Below are positions 23,077 through 34,795 of a stretch of DNA of 64,000 bases, piece after piece (within the stretch, counting starts at the first letter, position 1; each line of letters begins with the position of its first letter). The stretch covers positions 868,001 to 932,000 of the forward strand of contig NC_041785.1 in NCBI RefSeq assembly GCF_900090045.1, in the 5' to 3' direction. The position numbers were made by a program, and so were the translations under genes. The stretch comes from Plasmodium malariae (lineage: Eukaryota; Apicomplexa; Aconoidasida; Haemosporida; Plasmodiidae). Below the pieces are notes generated by a model that had not been told where the DNA came from, did not search any database, and was given only the letters and a program-made list of their open reading frames with translations.

Positions 23077-25207
23077 TCCTTTTCCAGGAGTAACATTTTG
23101 TGCGGGTACATATGCACACATACGTATACATATGTGTATACAACCTGCCTTGATTTTTTTTTTTTTTAAAGATTTTCTATTGCTCATCTGTAAACGTACA
23201 TTGCTCGGCAATTTAATTCAATTTGCTTTCACATCACAAAAATCTGTTCGACATGATTGCTTCTTTTAAAATTTTCATTAGTTTTTTTTTCCTTTTTTTC
23301 CTTTTTTCCCTTTTTTCCTGTGTTATTTTTTAGCATGCTCGAGAAAAAAAATGCACGAAAAATGAATTATTATTCATTGATCTCTGAATAAAAAAGGTAA
23401 AATTGAAAATGGGCTTAAAATATATATACGCCCCTGAAATGTAGTAAAAGATGTGAAAATTTTCAACTCATTCGGTTAACTACTGTTTTTATCTACTTAT
23501 TTATTGTCCTTTTCGATTCTTTCATTCTTAAAATATGTTATTATATAACATAAGTAGCTCTCTATTTTTCTTCTAGGTCACTTTTAATATTGACCATATT
23601 CAGTGTCTTACTTTTTTTTTTTAAATTAAAAAATTTTGACACATCCTCTTATAGTCATGCATATATGCTTACTGTTAAATGGGGTCTTTCCTTTCTCTTA
23701 ATATGCATGTATATATATATACATAAATAATACAAACGCATATATACATAATACTGATGTACACATATATATATATATAGATGCATGCCCATTTACGACA
23801 CTAAGCAGAACGAAAAAAAAAAAAATTACCTATTTTTTAAATCCTATTACTATAGTTGACATTTTTGATGTAATATATTGTTTTTTTCACTTGTACAATT
23901 TTAACGTAAGTGTTTTTATATATAATAAAAAAAAAAAATGAAGTTGTAATAAAATTTTTGAAATCTTACAAGATGTAAAATTTAAATATAATTAACACTG
24001 ACACTGTTCATAACTCTTACTAAATTTCGCTATCAAATTTTTACCCTTTTATTCACCCTATAAAAAATGATCACTGTCAAACGGGCAAAAAGGTGAATGC
24101 ACAAGTTAAGGTAATAAATAAAATTTTATTCTACTTTCTTTTTCTATCTTTTTTTTTTTTTTTTTCTTCTTTACGTTAACATCCCTTTAACACGAAATTG
24201 TGAATTTTTGATTTTTATTTACATATATACATATTATGCATTAAATGTAGTATGTCGCCTGGAGGCTCATTAAATATTATTATTTTTAAAATTTGTTATC
24301 TACATTTTGTTACATTTTGCTGCATTTTGTTCATTTTTCTATCTGCTTATATATTTTTTATTTTTTTGTGTTTGCTACTGTATCGTTTTGTACTTGTTAA
24401 AAATTATACATTACATATTTGCAAATTATTAACCATTTCTTTTTCTACTTTTCTCAATTTCTTTTTAATCTGTATTTTCTCATAATTTTGATAGAGCCCA
24501 CATTTACTTCTATGCTTTTTTTTCCTTTTTTTTTTTTCTTTTCTTGCTCGTTTTCATTGCAATTTTGTCATTTACAGAAATGCCCCATATAAAAATATTT
24601 GCTTACAAACCATAGAGAAACAAAAAAATTGTAAAAAAGTAAAAAGGTGAAAAAAATAAGGGCATGTATATATATGTACATATACATTATAAATGTAGAA
24701 ACGTGGAAGGAATTAAATGCATAAGTGTTAAAATTCCCATTTATTTAAGCTTAACAGGGATAAACATCCTTTATATTAAAAATAAATGTATTAAGCATAT
24801 ACAAAAGAGCAACCCTAGTTGATTAGCAGATAAAGTAGATTGCATGCCATTTATTTTACAAATAATTTAGTTTAAAAGTTCGATGAATGGAATACTAGCC
24901 CTAAATAGTTTTTGAAAATTATTTATCAGTGTATCAAGTCCTATGTAATATTTCTTCCATTTATATTTCATTAATAATATTATATCTGAATAAAATTAAT
25001 TGTATGAACGTGTAATGTATATGTATACGCGTATGCACGTACGATATGCGTATGTACCCTTATTCAATTATGATATGCATATATACCCGTATGCACCCAT
25101 AATATGTAGATATACCCGTATGCACGTGTAATATATATATTTCCCCATATGCCCATATAATTATATAAGTATATCCTTATGATATATACCTGCGCACAGT
25201 CTGCACA
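22861..25207. other. Intergenic region with a possible small spliced gene
   Basis: Poly-T tracts near 22,937, 23,046 and 24,152, (TA)n near 23,770, and a run of GTATGCACG/ATATACCCGTATGCAC-like imperfect repeats at about 25,020-25,170 just upstream of the Utp10 ATG. Between 23,409 and 24,485 several exon-like stretches with good splice signals occur on the + strand (listed separately). Confidence 0.6.
23409..24485 (+). CDS. Candidate small spliced membrane protein (uncertain model)
   Basis: Exon-like stretches: 23409-23440 (MGLKYIYAPE, GTAGTA donor) and, after a TTTTTCTTCTAG acceptor, 23577-23708. These join in frame into a hydrophobic frame (SLLILTIFSVLLFF, YSHAYMLTVKWGLSFLL) with a GTATAT donor. 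From there one in-phase join is to 24251-24485 (MSPGGSLNIIIF), giving 132 residues with several hydrophobic segments. An alternative route uses 23856-23904 (DIFDVIYCFFHLYNFN, GTAAGT donor) and 24251-24289 (YVAWRLIKYYYF, stop), but its donor in the second exon is weak. Without splicing after exon 2 the product would be 61 residues. The family is not recognised. The coding-like composition and repeated good splice signals suggest a real small gene; the exact structure is unresolved. Confidence 0.3.
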
Positions 25208-28200
25208 ATGTTGAGCAAGCAACTACACGACCTGCGAATACAAAAGCAGGTGCAAATATTTGAAGACAAACACATTGATAAACTAACAAGAAATAAATAT
25301 AGGCTATTTAGAAATATTTATAAGAGTATTATAGTGTCCCCATTGCATTTAGTATCAATAAAGAAAGTGTTAGAAAATTTGATAAGTATAAATAAATCAT
25401 TTGAAGAATTTGAAAACTTATTTTATGTGGAAGAACAGAATACGGTACACTGTTTTTATGATGAAAATGAAAAAAGAGAAATTGAAATATACTTAAAGCA
25501 TCGTGAATTTTTAACAGTAGAAGAAGAGAAGATAATTTTTAAAAAAATTAAAGAATTTTTAAAATTGTGTTCTCTATATTCAAATAAAAATGAAGTTAAA
25601 ATTCTGATCGAATTTCTAATATATAAATATGAAATTAATGTAAAGTGTAGTCAGGATATTTTACTGTGTATTTTACCCAACATTTTTTTAGTAGAACTAA
25701 AAAATATTTTAGAAATTATATACATAGAAGGAACATCACCCTTTTTTTTTATAAATAATTTTAAACATGACCAATTAAAAAATGTAGACAAATCTGTTTT
25801 TTTGCAACATATAAAAAGGAATAATGCTATTTATAAAATTTTATTTGAGTATTTAATAGAATTAATCTTTAGTTCTAGTTGTGACAATGCAATCGTTAGA
25901 AAGAAGGAAACGCACATTCCATATATAAATTTTTTTATCACCATTACAGAAGATATTGTTAATAGTTTCATTGACATGCCCATTTATATAGTTGAATTTT
26001 ACTGTAACGTGCTTCTTGTATTAATAAGCAATTCAAAAAAGGTCTTTGATTTGCTTGGGAAGAAGATATGTAGTGCGATAAAAGTAAATGAAATGAATTC
26101 AATGAACAGCTTAGTACAAGAAAAAGAGAATATTTTTCTTCTGCAAATTCAAAATTGCTGTCAATTTTTAGAAAAATTTTTGAAAATTTTTGATGTTGCT
26201 ATGTTTAAATGCAAAAAAGAATTTGATTTATCATTTTTAAAAAATAAAATATTTTTGTTTATAAATTATGACTTTCTCTCGCTTCATGAAAATCGAATAA
26301 GGGAAAATTCGTTATGTTCTTGTTTTGTAAAATGTCTAATTGTTTTACTAAATATAATATACAAAAATACGTACAAAATATCATTCAGCAGTTATTTTAA
26401 AGAAACACAAGGGGATCTTCAATATAGTGATAACACAATGGAGCAACTAGAACAACAACAGCAGCAGCAACAACGGCAGCGAAGTGATGAGAAACACATT
26501 ATGAACATAATAAATTTCGTAAAAGAAAACAAAAAAAACTGCTTTGACAGTAGATTGGACGCCATTATAGAGGATGGAAAAATGCTAGTAAAACTTTTAC
26601 AAATATTTTATGAGTTAAATGATGCATACGAAGTTATTGACAATTTAATAAAAATTATTTTGATAAAAAGCTATTCCATGAAGTTAAATTTGGACCGATT
26701 AGACCTTATATTTTCCCTTTTACAAAATAAAGAAAATTATAAATTTACCATAATATTTATAGTTAATTTAATATCCTTTTATATATACCTTATTAGAAGA
26801 GAAGCACATAAAAAGAGTGATAAAGAAGGAACAGAGGGTATAACAGGAACAGTAGGTACAGCTGATATGGAGGAGGCAATTGAAGAAATGAAATTGGAAC
26901 ATGTGGACACCTTAGAATTGTTACTTAGAAAATATTGTTTTAGTAATACCCTAAATAACAGTGTAGTATATAGAACGCACTTTTATGAAATAGTTAAATA
27001 TTTTATATGTGAAAATAGCGAATTATTTAAAAAGAAAATATTATTATTTGAAGTTTACAGCAAAATAGATGAGCATTTGTTAAAGCTTATTAACATGTTT
27101 AGTAACAAATTGAATATTGTCAAAATTTTTAACCATGTTAATGAAGAAAAAGTAGATATCGGTGATCCTGAAATTGTTGAACAAGCTCTGAAGAGCATTA
27201 AGTTTATTTATAATTATAGGTTGAGAGCAAAAAAGAAAAAGAATTCAAATGAGGAACAAATAGTAGAGGGAAGGGAGAAAGAAACCCAGAGAGAAAGAAG
27301 AACTGGTGAACAGTGCTGTGAACAAAGTCAAAAAATAATCCAAGAAACAAGCAGCCAACAAAGCCAAAGAGGAAATCAAACGAAAGACATATTCGTAAAA
27401 GACTTCCTTCCGTTGGGGTTCATAGAAAAAGGAATACAAAATATTGAAAAATCAAAAGGATTCCTCGAATGTTTATATGCAAGGGTTGTTTATCTTTTAA
27501 AAGAGAATAAAATGTTATTTACTGATTATGTACAGAAGTATAAAATAGAGTTGATAAGTCTTTTTCCATCCAAAAAATACTTATATCGAATAATTTTTGA
27601 CGCATTTAAAGAATTGAAACTTCATAATTTTTGTGAAATGGATAAAAATCGCAATAAGATATTTTTGAAATTTTACATACAATTATTTATGATAAAACTG
27701 ATAAAGATGCACAATAAAAATAAAGAAAAATTGAAAAAGGACAAATTTTTTAAAAATTTTATTAATATCAACTTTTCTTTTTTTTTTATAATATATGATT
27801 GTGAAAATAATAAGGATTTGTACATAAGTAATTCCTTTTTTTCACGAGATATTGTACACGGAATTTTCCAGTTAACAAAAAATTTCTTTTTTCTTTTGTG
27901 CAAATTAAAGAATGTCAGTTGTTACAATTTTGATGATTTCATCCAAATGCAAATGAAGCAACAAAGATACAAAACCATTGAAAATTTTGTAAAGCATAGT
28001 GTTCCTTTTCGCACCAATATCTTGATTAGAATACTATATTTTTTTTCAAATGTGGACCTATTTAAATGTTTTGGATCCTGCAATACAGAACTGAACACAA
28101 CTCGTTATGAAGCACATGAAGTAGATGAAGGAGAATTAAATCAGATCAATGAAAATATTTTAACCGTATCTACGAAAGTATCATTAGATAATGAATCTAA

Positions 28201-31200
28201 TGATGACTATGAAATCTGTAAAGAGAAAGAAATTAAACAACATGTGGAAAAAAAAAAATTAAGAAATTTTTTATTAAGAATATTTAAAATTTTATTCGTT
28301 AATATGGATAACAAGAATTTCAGTTATTATGCTTATACTAGTAAAAAAATGTACATGAGCGTAGTAGAATCATTTCAAAAAACAATAGTACAGTTTAATA
28401 ACATTGACCCTTCAGTAACTTATTTCTTATATTTCAAATGCCTTAATTTATTTTATATGAATAGCACGTATTTAAAATTTGTGTGTGATACTTTAGATTA
28501 CTTTATTTTTTTATATAACGTTGATAATATAAAAAAGTATATAAAGGATATTAATATGATGACCAATGCCGCTATAGAAATATACAAATACTTGAAAAAA
28601 AGAACGAGGAAATTAGATATAAAGAATTATTATGGAAATTGTTTCATGGGTATAATAATTCTTTGTACTCCATATGTTTTTTCTAGCACGAGAATTAGAT
28701 ATGTTATCAATAAAGCCAAAAAAATAAATGATAAAAAACGTGTAGTTATAGATTATCATATTTTAAATACATTGTTTGATAGAAGCAGAATTATGAAAAA
28801 CGCAGGAATTTTTCATTTACTAGACAATGTGGAAAGTTGTCCCAGTTACCCAGAAAATTATATAACTGATGGCATCAGGAGGAATAAAGTTGTTAACGAA
28901 GCTAACTTTGTAGATGATAATAATAGCGCTAGTAATACTGTTAATAATAGTAATGATATTAGTAATAGTGTTAATAATAGTAATGATATTAGTAATATTG
29001 TCAGTAATAGTAATAACAGTAGTAGTAATAGTAAAGAAGAAAAGGGTGTTTGTCTTATGACAGGTGATAATAATAAGAATGAAGTAATAGGAAATATAGA
29101 AGATTCATTAGAACCATTATGTAATGAATATACTGTTCACGTTCATTCTCTTATTTACGGGCGAAAATGGGATAGACGCAAACCTCAGTGTTATGAAGTT
29201 ATTAAATATATTTTATTTATATTTGCCTATTTAAATAAATATTTTTTTAATGTATTATTATCAAATTTCCATGTTGATATTTTTTACAACAGTATTGCAG
29301 TGTACTTCTTAAAAAAAAATTTAATACTCATACATTTAAGAAGAATTATGCAAAGAAATTCGTACCCATATAAAATAACAAAAATATATAAATTGATATT
29401 AAGCATGAATTGGAAACTCTTTTACAAATACGAGTACATCTACCCCTTTCTATATTTAATAGATTTTTATGTTAATGTGTTAGACAGTAGCTATCTGAGG
29501 AAGGCGAAAGTGGAGCGTTTAAATGATAGTAACATAGGCGCTTCGAATACCAATGCGAAGAGCATTATGAACAATGGTTTAAATTACGGTGGACCAGTAA
29601 TCGAAAGAAGTAGTATTAAGAGTGCCGAGAATAAAAAACTAAATGAGAAAGTGAAATATATGAACAGAAAGTTACTTAAAGAATTTAGTTTACACTATTC
29701 TAGTAAGACCTCAAAGAAACCTATAAATATAATAAAGCTTAGAAAAATGAAAAGAATTAAATATTCAGCTATCTTGAATAATCCAAATATTGAAGAGATG
29801 GATAAAAAATTTTTTCAAAATCTGAGAGGCTTTTTCAAATATCATGAACAACTTATTGAACATTTCTACTTTGATAAAGAAAGTGAAATAAGGGCTATGT
29901 GTGAGTTAATAATTAAGAGAATAATAGAATACAATAACGATATATTAATAATTCAGTTATTATCTATTAAGAATTTTTGTACTAGTTCTTTATTTAAAAA
30001 GGATATACGTTCATGTATTGAAAAATTAGATATATATAATTTTATGTTATTTAAAGAATTATTTTCAAATAAGAAGGATCACAATTATAATTCCATATTG
30101 TTAATGTGCAAAAATGTGAAGAGTGTAGCAGAGAAAAACAAATTATTACTTTTTATAGAAACACATGTAGTGAAAAAAAAAACAAAGGGATCTCTTCGTT
30201 GTTTGAGTATTTTGAAAATTCTTATTATGTTATCAGACAATAATATAAATATTAGTAGTGATAATAATAGCTTGAACAATATTCATCATTATGTAGAATT
30301 TGTGAAAAATCATATAAAAATTTTTAAAAGAATATCAGTGTTTATAGAGACAAATAATATTTTATTTTTAAAAATAATCAAATATATAACAAATATATGT
30401 ACCCTTATGTGTAATGTACCCGAACTAATAACATATCATTTATCGTTAGTTAAAAACAATTTCCTATCAGATATTGTTTCGTTATTTTCTAAAAATATCT
30501 ATTTCTTTTATGAAGACATATCCTCACATATGAAATCTCTCTCATATGCCTTTAACAAACTTATAAAAAAAAAAATAAGGCTTTTTGTGGATTCTCAAAG
30601 GAAGCAATATTTAAAAGGGGCATCAACATTGGAAGGGGTATCATCTTTGGATGAGGCTTCAACTGTAGCTGAGATATCAACTATAATTGAGGCTTCAACT
30701 ATGGCAGATGCTTCAACCGTGTTAGAAGATGCAGATAAAGAAAAGCAAACAAAGAGCCAACTCACTGACGGTAAGAAGAGACAAAACGAGCAGATATGTA
30801 GCCCAAAGGATGAATGCAGTATACGTGAAGTTTCTTTAAAAAAAAGGAAGTTAACTAATTATAATTCGCTTTCCCATTGTTCAGTATCAGAAGATGAAAC
30901 ACTTAGAACACTGATTGTTCATAAAAAAAAAAAAGGTAATCGTTGTTACATGGAACATTTTGTACAGAATGAGGGAGAAGCAGATATGATTAGCCATTAT
31001 CATTTACACATATTTGCATTTATATGTACATTTATTAATAGAATTTTTAGAAACGAGATTATAGATTTACAATATTTCATAGTTTTGATGAAGAACTTAA
31101 TGTTCTTGTTTAATAAAAATTACAGCTCGTATGTCATATCAATTTGTTTTATAAATTTTATTATAAAAATTAAAATAGAAGATTTACACGCATGCACACA

Positions 31201-34200
31201 TTACATAACAGATGTTCTTAATATATATTATTCTCATGACATAACTTATTGTATCAGCAACCATTTGTTGTTGTTTCTTTCATTGTATTTATGCCCTCAT
31301 TCATTTGTAAAAGATAAATTAGTGCAAAATGACCAAGTTAACAAGTTAAAGAAAAGGGGAAAAGTAAATACTAGCTATAATGACAATACTATTGGGTATG
31401 TAGAACATTTTGGCAGTATTAATAAGGAAAATTATAATAGTGAGCTTGAAAATAACAAGAGAATAGGTATAATTAATAGAACTACTTCTTACCCCGCTTA
31501 TGTACAAACTAAGCTAAAATACATCAAACCACATTTAAAAAAAGTGAAGAATATGAAACTTTTATGTTTGAAAATTATTTCCTTAATTTCAATTATTAAT
31601 TCATCAAATAAAAGTAGTATCAAATTAATTTCATATTTTATATATTTTTCCACTTTTCAAAACTTTATTCTCTGTTTTTGTTTTGCTAAAGATAAAGTTA
31701 TCAATAAGAGGTTGAACATATTGTTCAAGAAATTCGCTTTTCGAAATACAGATACATTCATATTGGCACATATTCTGAGCAACTTTAAAGTCAGCGCTCG
31801 TGCTTCATGCAATTTATGTAATTACTTGAGGGAAAAAGGCATGGGTGATCAAGAAGAGAAAGAAGAGGAGGAACAAGTTGAAGTTAAGGTTGATGTAGCA
31901 GCAGGAATATCCGGTCAAAGGAGCGTGGAGCGACCGAAGAATAATAAACAGAACGATGTGCACTATTTTGAGAATTTATTTTTGTATAAATTTTTGTTTT
32001 ACCTGAACAAGCAAAAAGAGTACATGGCATTCAACGAAGGATACAAAAAATATATGAAGCATAAAGAAAATTTGGAAAGCACAAATCAAGGTGCTGTTAA
32101 CGATTTAGATAACAGTCATTTCGCTTATAATATATTTAACGATATTCTGAATATGGAGATAGAAAATAATGGAGATGATGTTGACAGTGGCAGAAGTACT
32201 AATAATAACAGGGGTAGTTGTAAAGTTAGCGATATAATAAACAGGAAACTCTTAACTTTTTATGATTTTATAGTGAACAAGCTGTTGAACATAAACTATG
32301 CTGTTGGTTCGCGCCTTTTTAATGAAATTATTGTGTTCATTAATCAAAGAATAAACAACCACATAGACGCAAAGCACATATTTGATGCTATAATGTATTC
32401 TTTATATAACCAAAAAAACAAAAAGTCATTTTCAATTTTGAACGAAATATATATACATAATATATTCAACAAAGCACTGTTCAAAATAAAGTTAGATAAT
32501 TCTATGCAAATTTTAATTGTGTCAAAAATAAATGAAATATTAAGAAATCTGTTTGAGAAATATTACTTAGTTTTTGGAAATGAAATGAATGAAAGGAAAA
32601 AAAGATATGAATCAGTTGAGGAAGAATATTATGGGGAAGACACAGAGGAGGAAAATTGTGATGATTCTTCAAGAGAGAACAGTAGAACAAATAGCACAAC
32701 GAATAGTAGTAATATCAAAAAGGGTAAAAAGAAAAAATCGTTGTACTCAGAAATGGACAAGATATATGAAGAGTATAAAAAATACACAGCACATGTAGGT
32801 ACAATAAATGAGATTACAACTAGTGATGAAAAAGATTATAATTGTACGTTGGCATATACTGGTGCCTTTTCTTCCAACCTTTTTGATATAAATTCCTCAG
32901 GTTCAAAGGTCAACATAAATGATAACAACTGCATTAATAATTACGAGGAAGAGGACAATGGGTATATGAAAAATATTGTAGAATATGAATATGGTTCAGG
33001 TGAAATTCTGTATATAAAAGATACAAACAGATGTAAGGACTTAAACAAAATTTTTTTTATAGATAGTTATTATTTAAATACAATTTTAAAATGTATATGT
33101 TCCCTGTTAATTAATTTCCCCTTATTCACAAAGAAACGAATGATTGAATTGTTCTGTGCTTTATTTTTAAATAACAAAAGATATATATTAATGAATGAGA
33201 AGAATTTACTTAAGAGTAATTTCTATAATTTTAGCAAAGACAAAAAAGTAAAGCATATCAATAAAATTGTTATAAACCCTTTAAAAAAATTAAGTATATA
33301 TCATTTATTTTTTATATTCTCAAATAATGATATTAAAAGTTGCTTAGAAAATATAACTAATTATTACCAGAAGAATTCGAATCTTTTTGAAAATCCAACT
33401 AGAATATATGATCATAATGGATCACTTGTTCTTAATAACTCTTTGTTTATATATCAACATCTGCTTGTATTTGCGCATTTTTTTGGTGCTAGCTACAACA
33501 TAATCAGCGATTTAGGCCTAAAATTATTATTTCTGTTAATAAACTGTTATATAAGTAACTGTTATAAATATATCGCAAGTCTCTATGAAAAACATCAAGG
33601 TAAAATAATGAATTTAAACAGCCATGATTTCTGTTGTTATAGTGTTAAATACGATGTATCAAATCATATAGGGAATAAGACACAAGATGAGATGCTTATT
33701 GATCTTAGGGTAGAAGAACAAAATATAGTAACATCACTATTATATACATCATCCAAGATTAAGCTGACTTGTTTACAAGATTTATTTAGTAGACTCGTCT
33801 CATGTTTCGAACGAAAGATTTTTGAATCTAACGCATCTAATATTTTGGAATGTTATAAAACAGTCTATGAAAGAAGAATATATTTTATATACTTTTACAG
33901 GCTCTATCAAAACTTTGGTTCAATTTTAAGTAACAGGAGCAAGTACCTACTTGATCTACTCAACAATATCAAGCTGACTTTAATAGCATGTCAAAAGAAT
34001 AGTGAATGCATATATGAAGGAAGCAAGTTCAGAATTACTGGAAACAACAGTGGTAGTTGGAATAACAATAATGATAGTTCCCTTTTGAGGAATGAGGCAG
34101 AAGAAAGAAAAGATGAGAACTATGGTAGAAATCGCGAAAATAAAGAAGACGAGGAAGATGAAAAATTTCCCAAATTTACAAATGATGTCGAAGACAATGT

Positions 34201-34795
34201 AGAACGAAAGAATAGAAAAAATGTCTTAAAAAATAAATGGTATTGGTTTGATCTTGGATATTGTGCATTAATTTGTTTATATGAAATTTTAAAAAATGAG
34301 AAAAAAAATCAAACAAATATTACACCTGTTTTTTATGAAATTTGTTTGGACCATGTTATAGACTGTTTTAACTTCTTTGTATATTTACCAAGAGTTCATG
34401 TAAATTATGACGTCCAAAATAATGTTAATGAAGATATAATAAGAAACAGTGAGCATATTGATATGAAAAAAACATCCATTATTTTATTAGACATACTCAA
34501 ATTAATTTTATTTGAATTATATTCTTTATATCTTAACGATCCATCAAAAATACAAATTATGACTATGAGATTATCAATTAAAAATGATAATAATAATGCT
34601 AGTACTAAAATTACCATAGCTATCATATTAACATTAAAATATATTTACGAAACAATTGGCTATAAAGAATTATTCTTTTCTCTTCAAGATTTGTATCAAA
34701 TATTTTCTGAACTAAATGATCATCCAGATGATGAAATTGAGCTCATATCCAAGAAGTGGTTTAATGAGATAAGCAAATATACGGGGAGGACTTAA
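25208..34795 (+). CDS. UTP10: Utp10/HEATR1-like U3 snoRNP (SSU processome) protein
   Basis: Single exon, 3,195 residues, far longer than yeast Utp10 (about 1,770) or human HEATR1 (about 2,140). Utp10 is a HEAT-repeat scaffold of the t-UTP subcomplex, needed in the nucleolus for pre-rRNA transcription and 18S rRNA processing. The assignment rests on the N-terminus (MLSKQLHDL, then SFEEFENLF and the helix pair ending in DILLCILPN), which follows the HEATR1 pattern SLAQQLQ...SFEQFE...CVLPY, and on the C-terminal helices ending LNDHPDDEIELISKKWF, like the BP28CT end of HEATR1. The body is continuous amphipathic helices. Extra length comes from hydrophilic inserts: poly-Gln near 412-422, Asn/Ser repeats near 1,238-1,276, six-residue (A/S)ST-type repeats near 1,808-1,842, and acidic inserts near 2,215 and 2,460-2,500. 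ATG 25208 is the first in frame. The family call is by motif resemblance only. Confidence 0.78.
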   Translation: MLSKQLHDLRIQKQVQIFEDKHIDKLTRNKYRLFRNIYKSIIVSPLHLVSIKKVLENLISINKSFEEFENLFYVEEQNTVHCFYDENEKREIEIYLKHREFLTVEEEKIIFKKIKEFLKLCSLYSNKNEVKILIEFLIYKYEINVKCSQDILLCILPNIFLVELKNILEIIYIEGTSPFFFINNFKHDQLKNVDKSVFLQHIKRNNAIYKILFEYLIELIFSSSCDNAIVRKKETHIPYINFFITITEDIVNSFIDMPIYIVEFYCNVLLVLISNSKKVFDLLGKKICSAIKVNEMNSMNSLVQEKENIFLLQIQNCCQFLEKFLKIFDVAMFKCKKEFDLSFLKNKIFLFINYDFLSLHENRIRENSLCSCFVKCLIVLLNIIYKNTYKISFSSYFKETQGDLQYSDNTMEQLEQQQQQQQRQRSDEKHIMNIINFVKENKKNCFDSRLDAIIEDGKMLVKLLQIFYELNDAYEVIDNLIKIILIKSYSMKLNLDRLDLIFSLLQNKENYKFTIIFIVNLISFYIYLIRREAHKKSDKEGTEGITGTVGTADMEEAIEEMKLEHVDTLELLLRKYCFSNTLNNSVVYRTHFYEIVKYFICENSELFKKKILLFEVYSKIDEHLLKLINMFSNKLNIVKIFNHVNEEKVDIGDPEIVEQALKSIKFIYNYRLRAKKKKNSNEEQIVEGREKETQRERRTGEQCCEQSQKIIQETSSQQSQRGNQTKDIFVKDFLPLGFIEKGIQNIEKSKGFLECLYARVVYLLKENKMLFTDYVQKYKIELISLFPSKKYLYRIIFDAFKELKLHNFCEMDKNRNKIFLKFYIQLFMIKLIKMHNKNKEKLKKDKFFKNFININFSFFFIIYDCENNKDLYISNSFFSRDIVHGIFQLTKNFFFLLCKLKNVSCYNFDDFIQMQMKQQRYKTIENFVKHSVPFRTNILIRILYFFSNVDLFKCFGSCNTELNTTRYEAHEVDEGELNQINENILTVSTKVSLDNESNDDYEICKEKEIKQHVEKKKLRNFLLRIFKILFVNMDNKNFSYYAYTSKKMYMSVVESFQKTIVQFNNIDPSVTYFLYFKCLNLFYMNSTYLKFVCDTLDYFIFLYNVDNIKKYIKDINMMTNAAIEIYKYLKKRTRKLDIKNYYGNCFMGIIILCTPYVFSSTRIRYVINKAKKINDKKRVVIDYHILNTLFDRSRIMKNAGIFHLLDNVESCPSYPENYITDGIRRNKVVNEANFVDDNNSASNTVNNSNDISNSVNNSNDISNIVSNSNNSSSNSKEEKGVCLMTGDNNKNEVIGNIEDSLEPLCNEYTVHVHSLIYGRKWDRRKPQCYEVIKYILFIFAYLNKYFFNVLLSNFHVDIFYNSIAVYFLKKNLILIHLRRIMQRNSYPYKITKIYKLILSMNWKLFYKYEYIYPFLYLIDFYVNVLDSSYLRKAKVERLNDSNIGASNTNAKSIMNNGLNYGGPVIERSSIKSAENKKLNEKVKYMNRKLLKEFSLHYSSKTSKKPINIIKLRKMKRIKYSAILNNPNIEEMDKKFFQNLRGFFKYHEQLIEHFYFDKESEIRAMCELIIKRIIEYNNDILIIQLLSIKNFCTSSLFKKDIRSCIEKLDIYNFMLFKELFSNKKDHNYNSILLMCKNVKSVAEKNKLLLFIETHVVKKKTKGSLRCLSILKILIMLSDNNINISSDNNSLNNIHHYVEFVKNHIKIFKRISVFIETNNILFLKIIKYITNICTLMCNVPELITYHLSLVKNNFLSDIVSLFSKNIYFFYEDISSHMKSLSYAFNKLIKKKIRLFVDSQRKQYLKGASTLEGVSSLDEASTVAEISTIIEASTMADASTVLEDADKEKQTKSQLTDGKKRQNEQICSPKDECSIREVSLKKRKLTNYNSLSHCSVSEDETLRTLIVHKKKKGNRCYMEHFVQNEGEADMISHYHLHIFAFICTFINRIFRNEIIDLQYFIVLMKNLMFLFNKNYSSYVISICFINFIIKIKIEDLHACTHYITDVLNIYYSHDITYCISNHLLLFLSLYLCPHSFVKDKLVQNDQVNKLKKRGKVNTSYNDNTIGYVEHFGSINKENYNSELENNKRIGIINRTTSYPAYVQTKLKYIKPHLKKVKNMKLLCLKIISLISIINSSNKSSIKLISYFIYFSTFQNFILCFCFAKDKVINKRLNILFKKFAFRNTDTFILAHILSNFKVSARASCNLCNYLREKGMGDQEEKEEEEQVEVKVDVAAGISGQRSVERPKNNKQNDVHYFENLFLYKFLFYLNKQKEYMAFNEGYKKYMKHKENLESTNQGAVNDLDNSHFAYNIFNDILNMEIENNGDDVDSGRSTNNNRGSCKVSDIINRKLLTFYDFIVNKLLNINYAVGSRLFNEIIVFINQRINNHIDAKHIFDAIMYSLYNQKNKKSFSILNEIYIHNIFNKALFKIKLDNSMQILIVSKINEILRNLFEKYYLVFGNEMNERKKRYESVEEEYYGEDTEEENCDDSSRENSRTNSTTNSSNIKKGKKKKSLYSEMDKIYEEYKKYTAHVGTINEITTSDEKDYNCTLAYTGAFSSNLFDINSSGSKVNINDNNCINNYEEEDNGYMKNIVEYEYGSGEILYIKDTNRCKDLNKIFFIDSYYLNTILKCICSLLINFPLFTKKRMIELFCALFLNNKRYILMNEKNLLKSNFYNFSKDKKVKHINKIVINPLKKLSIYHLFFIFSNNDIKSCLENITNYYQKNSNLFENPTRIYDHNGSLVLNNSLFIYQHLLVFAHFFGASYNIISDLGLKLLFLLINCYISNCYKYIASLYEKHQGKIMNLNSHDFCCYSVKYDVSNHIGNKTQDEMLIDLRVEEQNIVTSLLYTSSKIKLTCLQDLFSRLVSCFERKIFESNASNILECYKTVYERRIYFIYFYRLYQNFGSILSNRSKYLLDLLNNIKLTLIACQKNSECIYEGSKFRITGNNSGSWNNNNDSSLLRNEAEERKDENYGRNRENKEDEEDEKFPKFTNDVEDNVERKNRKNVLKNKWYWFDLGYCALICLYEILKNEKKNQTNITPVFYEICLDHVIDCFNFFVYLPRVHVNYDVQNNVNEDIIRNSEHIDMKKTSIILLDILKLILFELYSLYLNDPSKIQIMTMRLSIKNDNNNASTKITIAIILTLKYIYETIGYKELFFSLQDLYQIFSELNDHPDDEIELISKKWFNEISKYTGRT

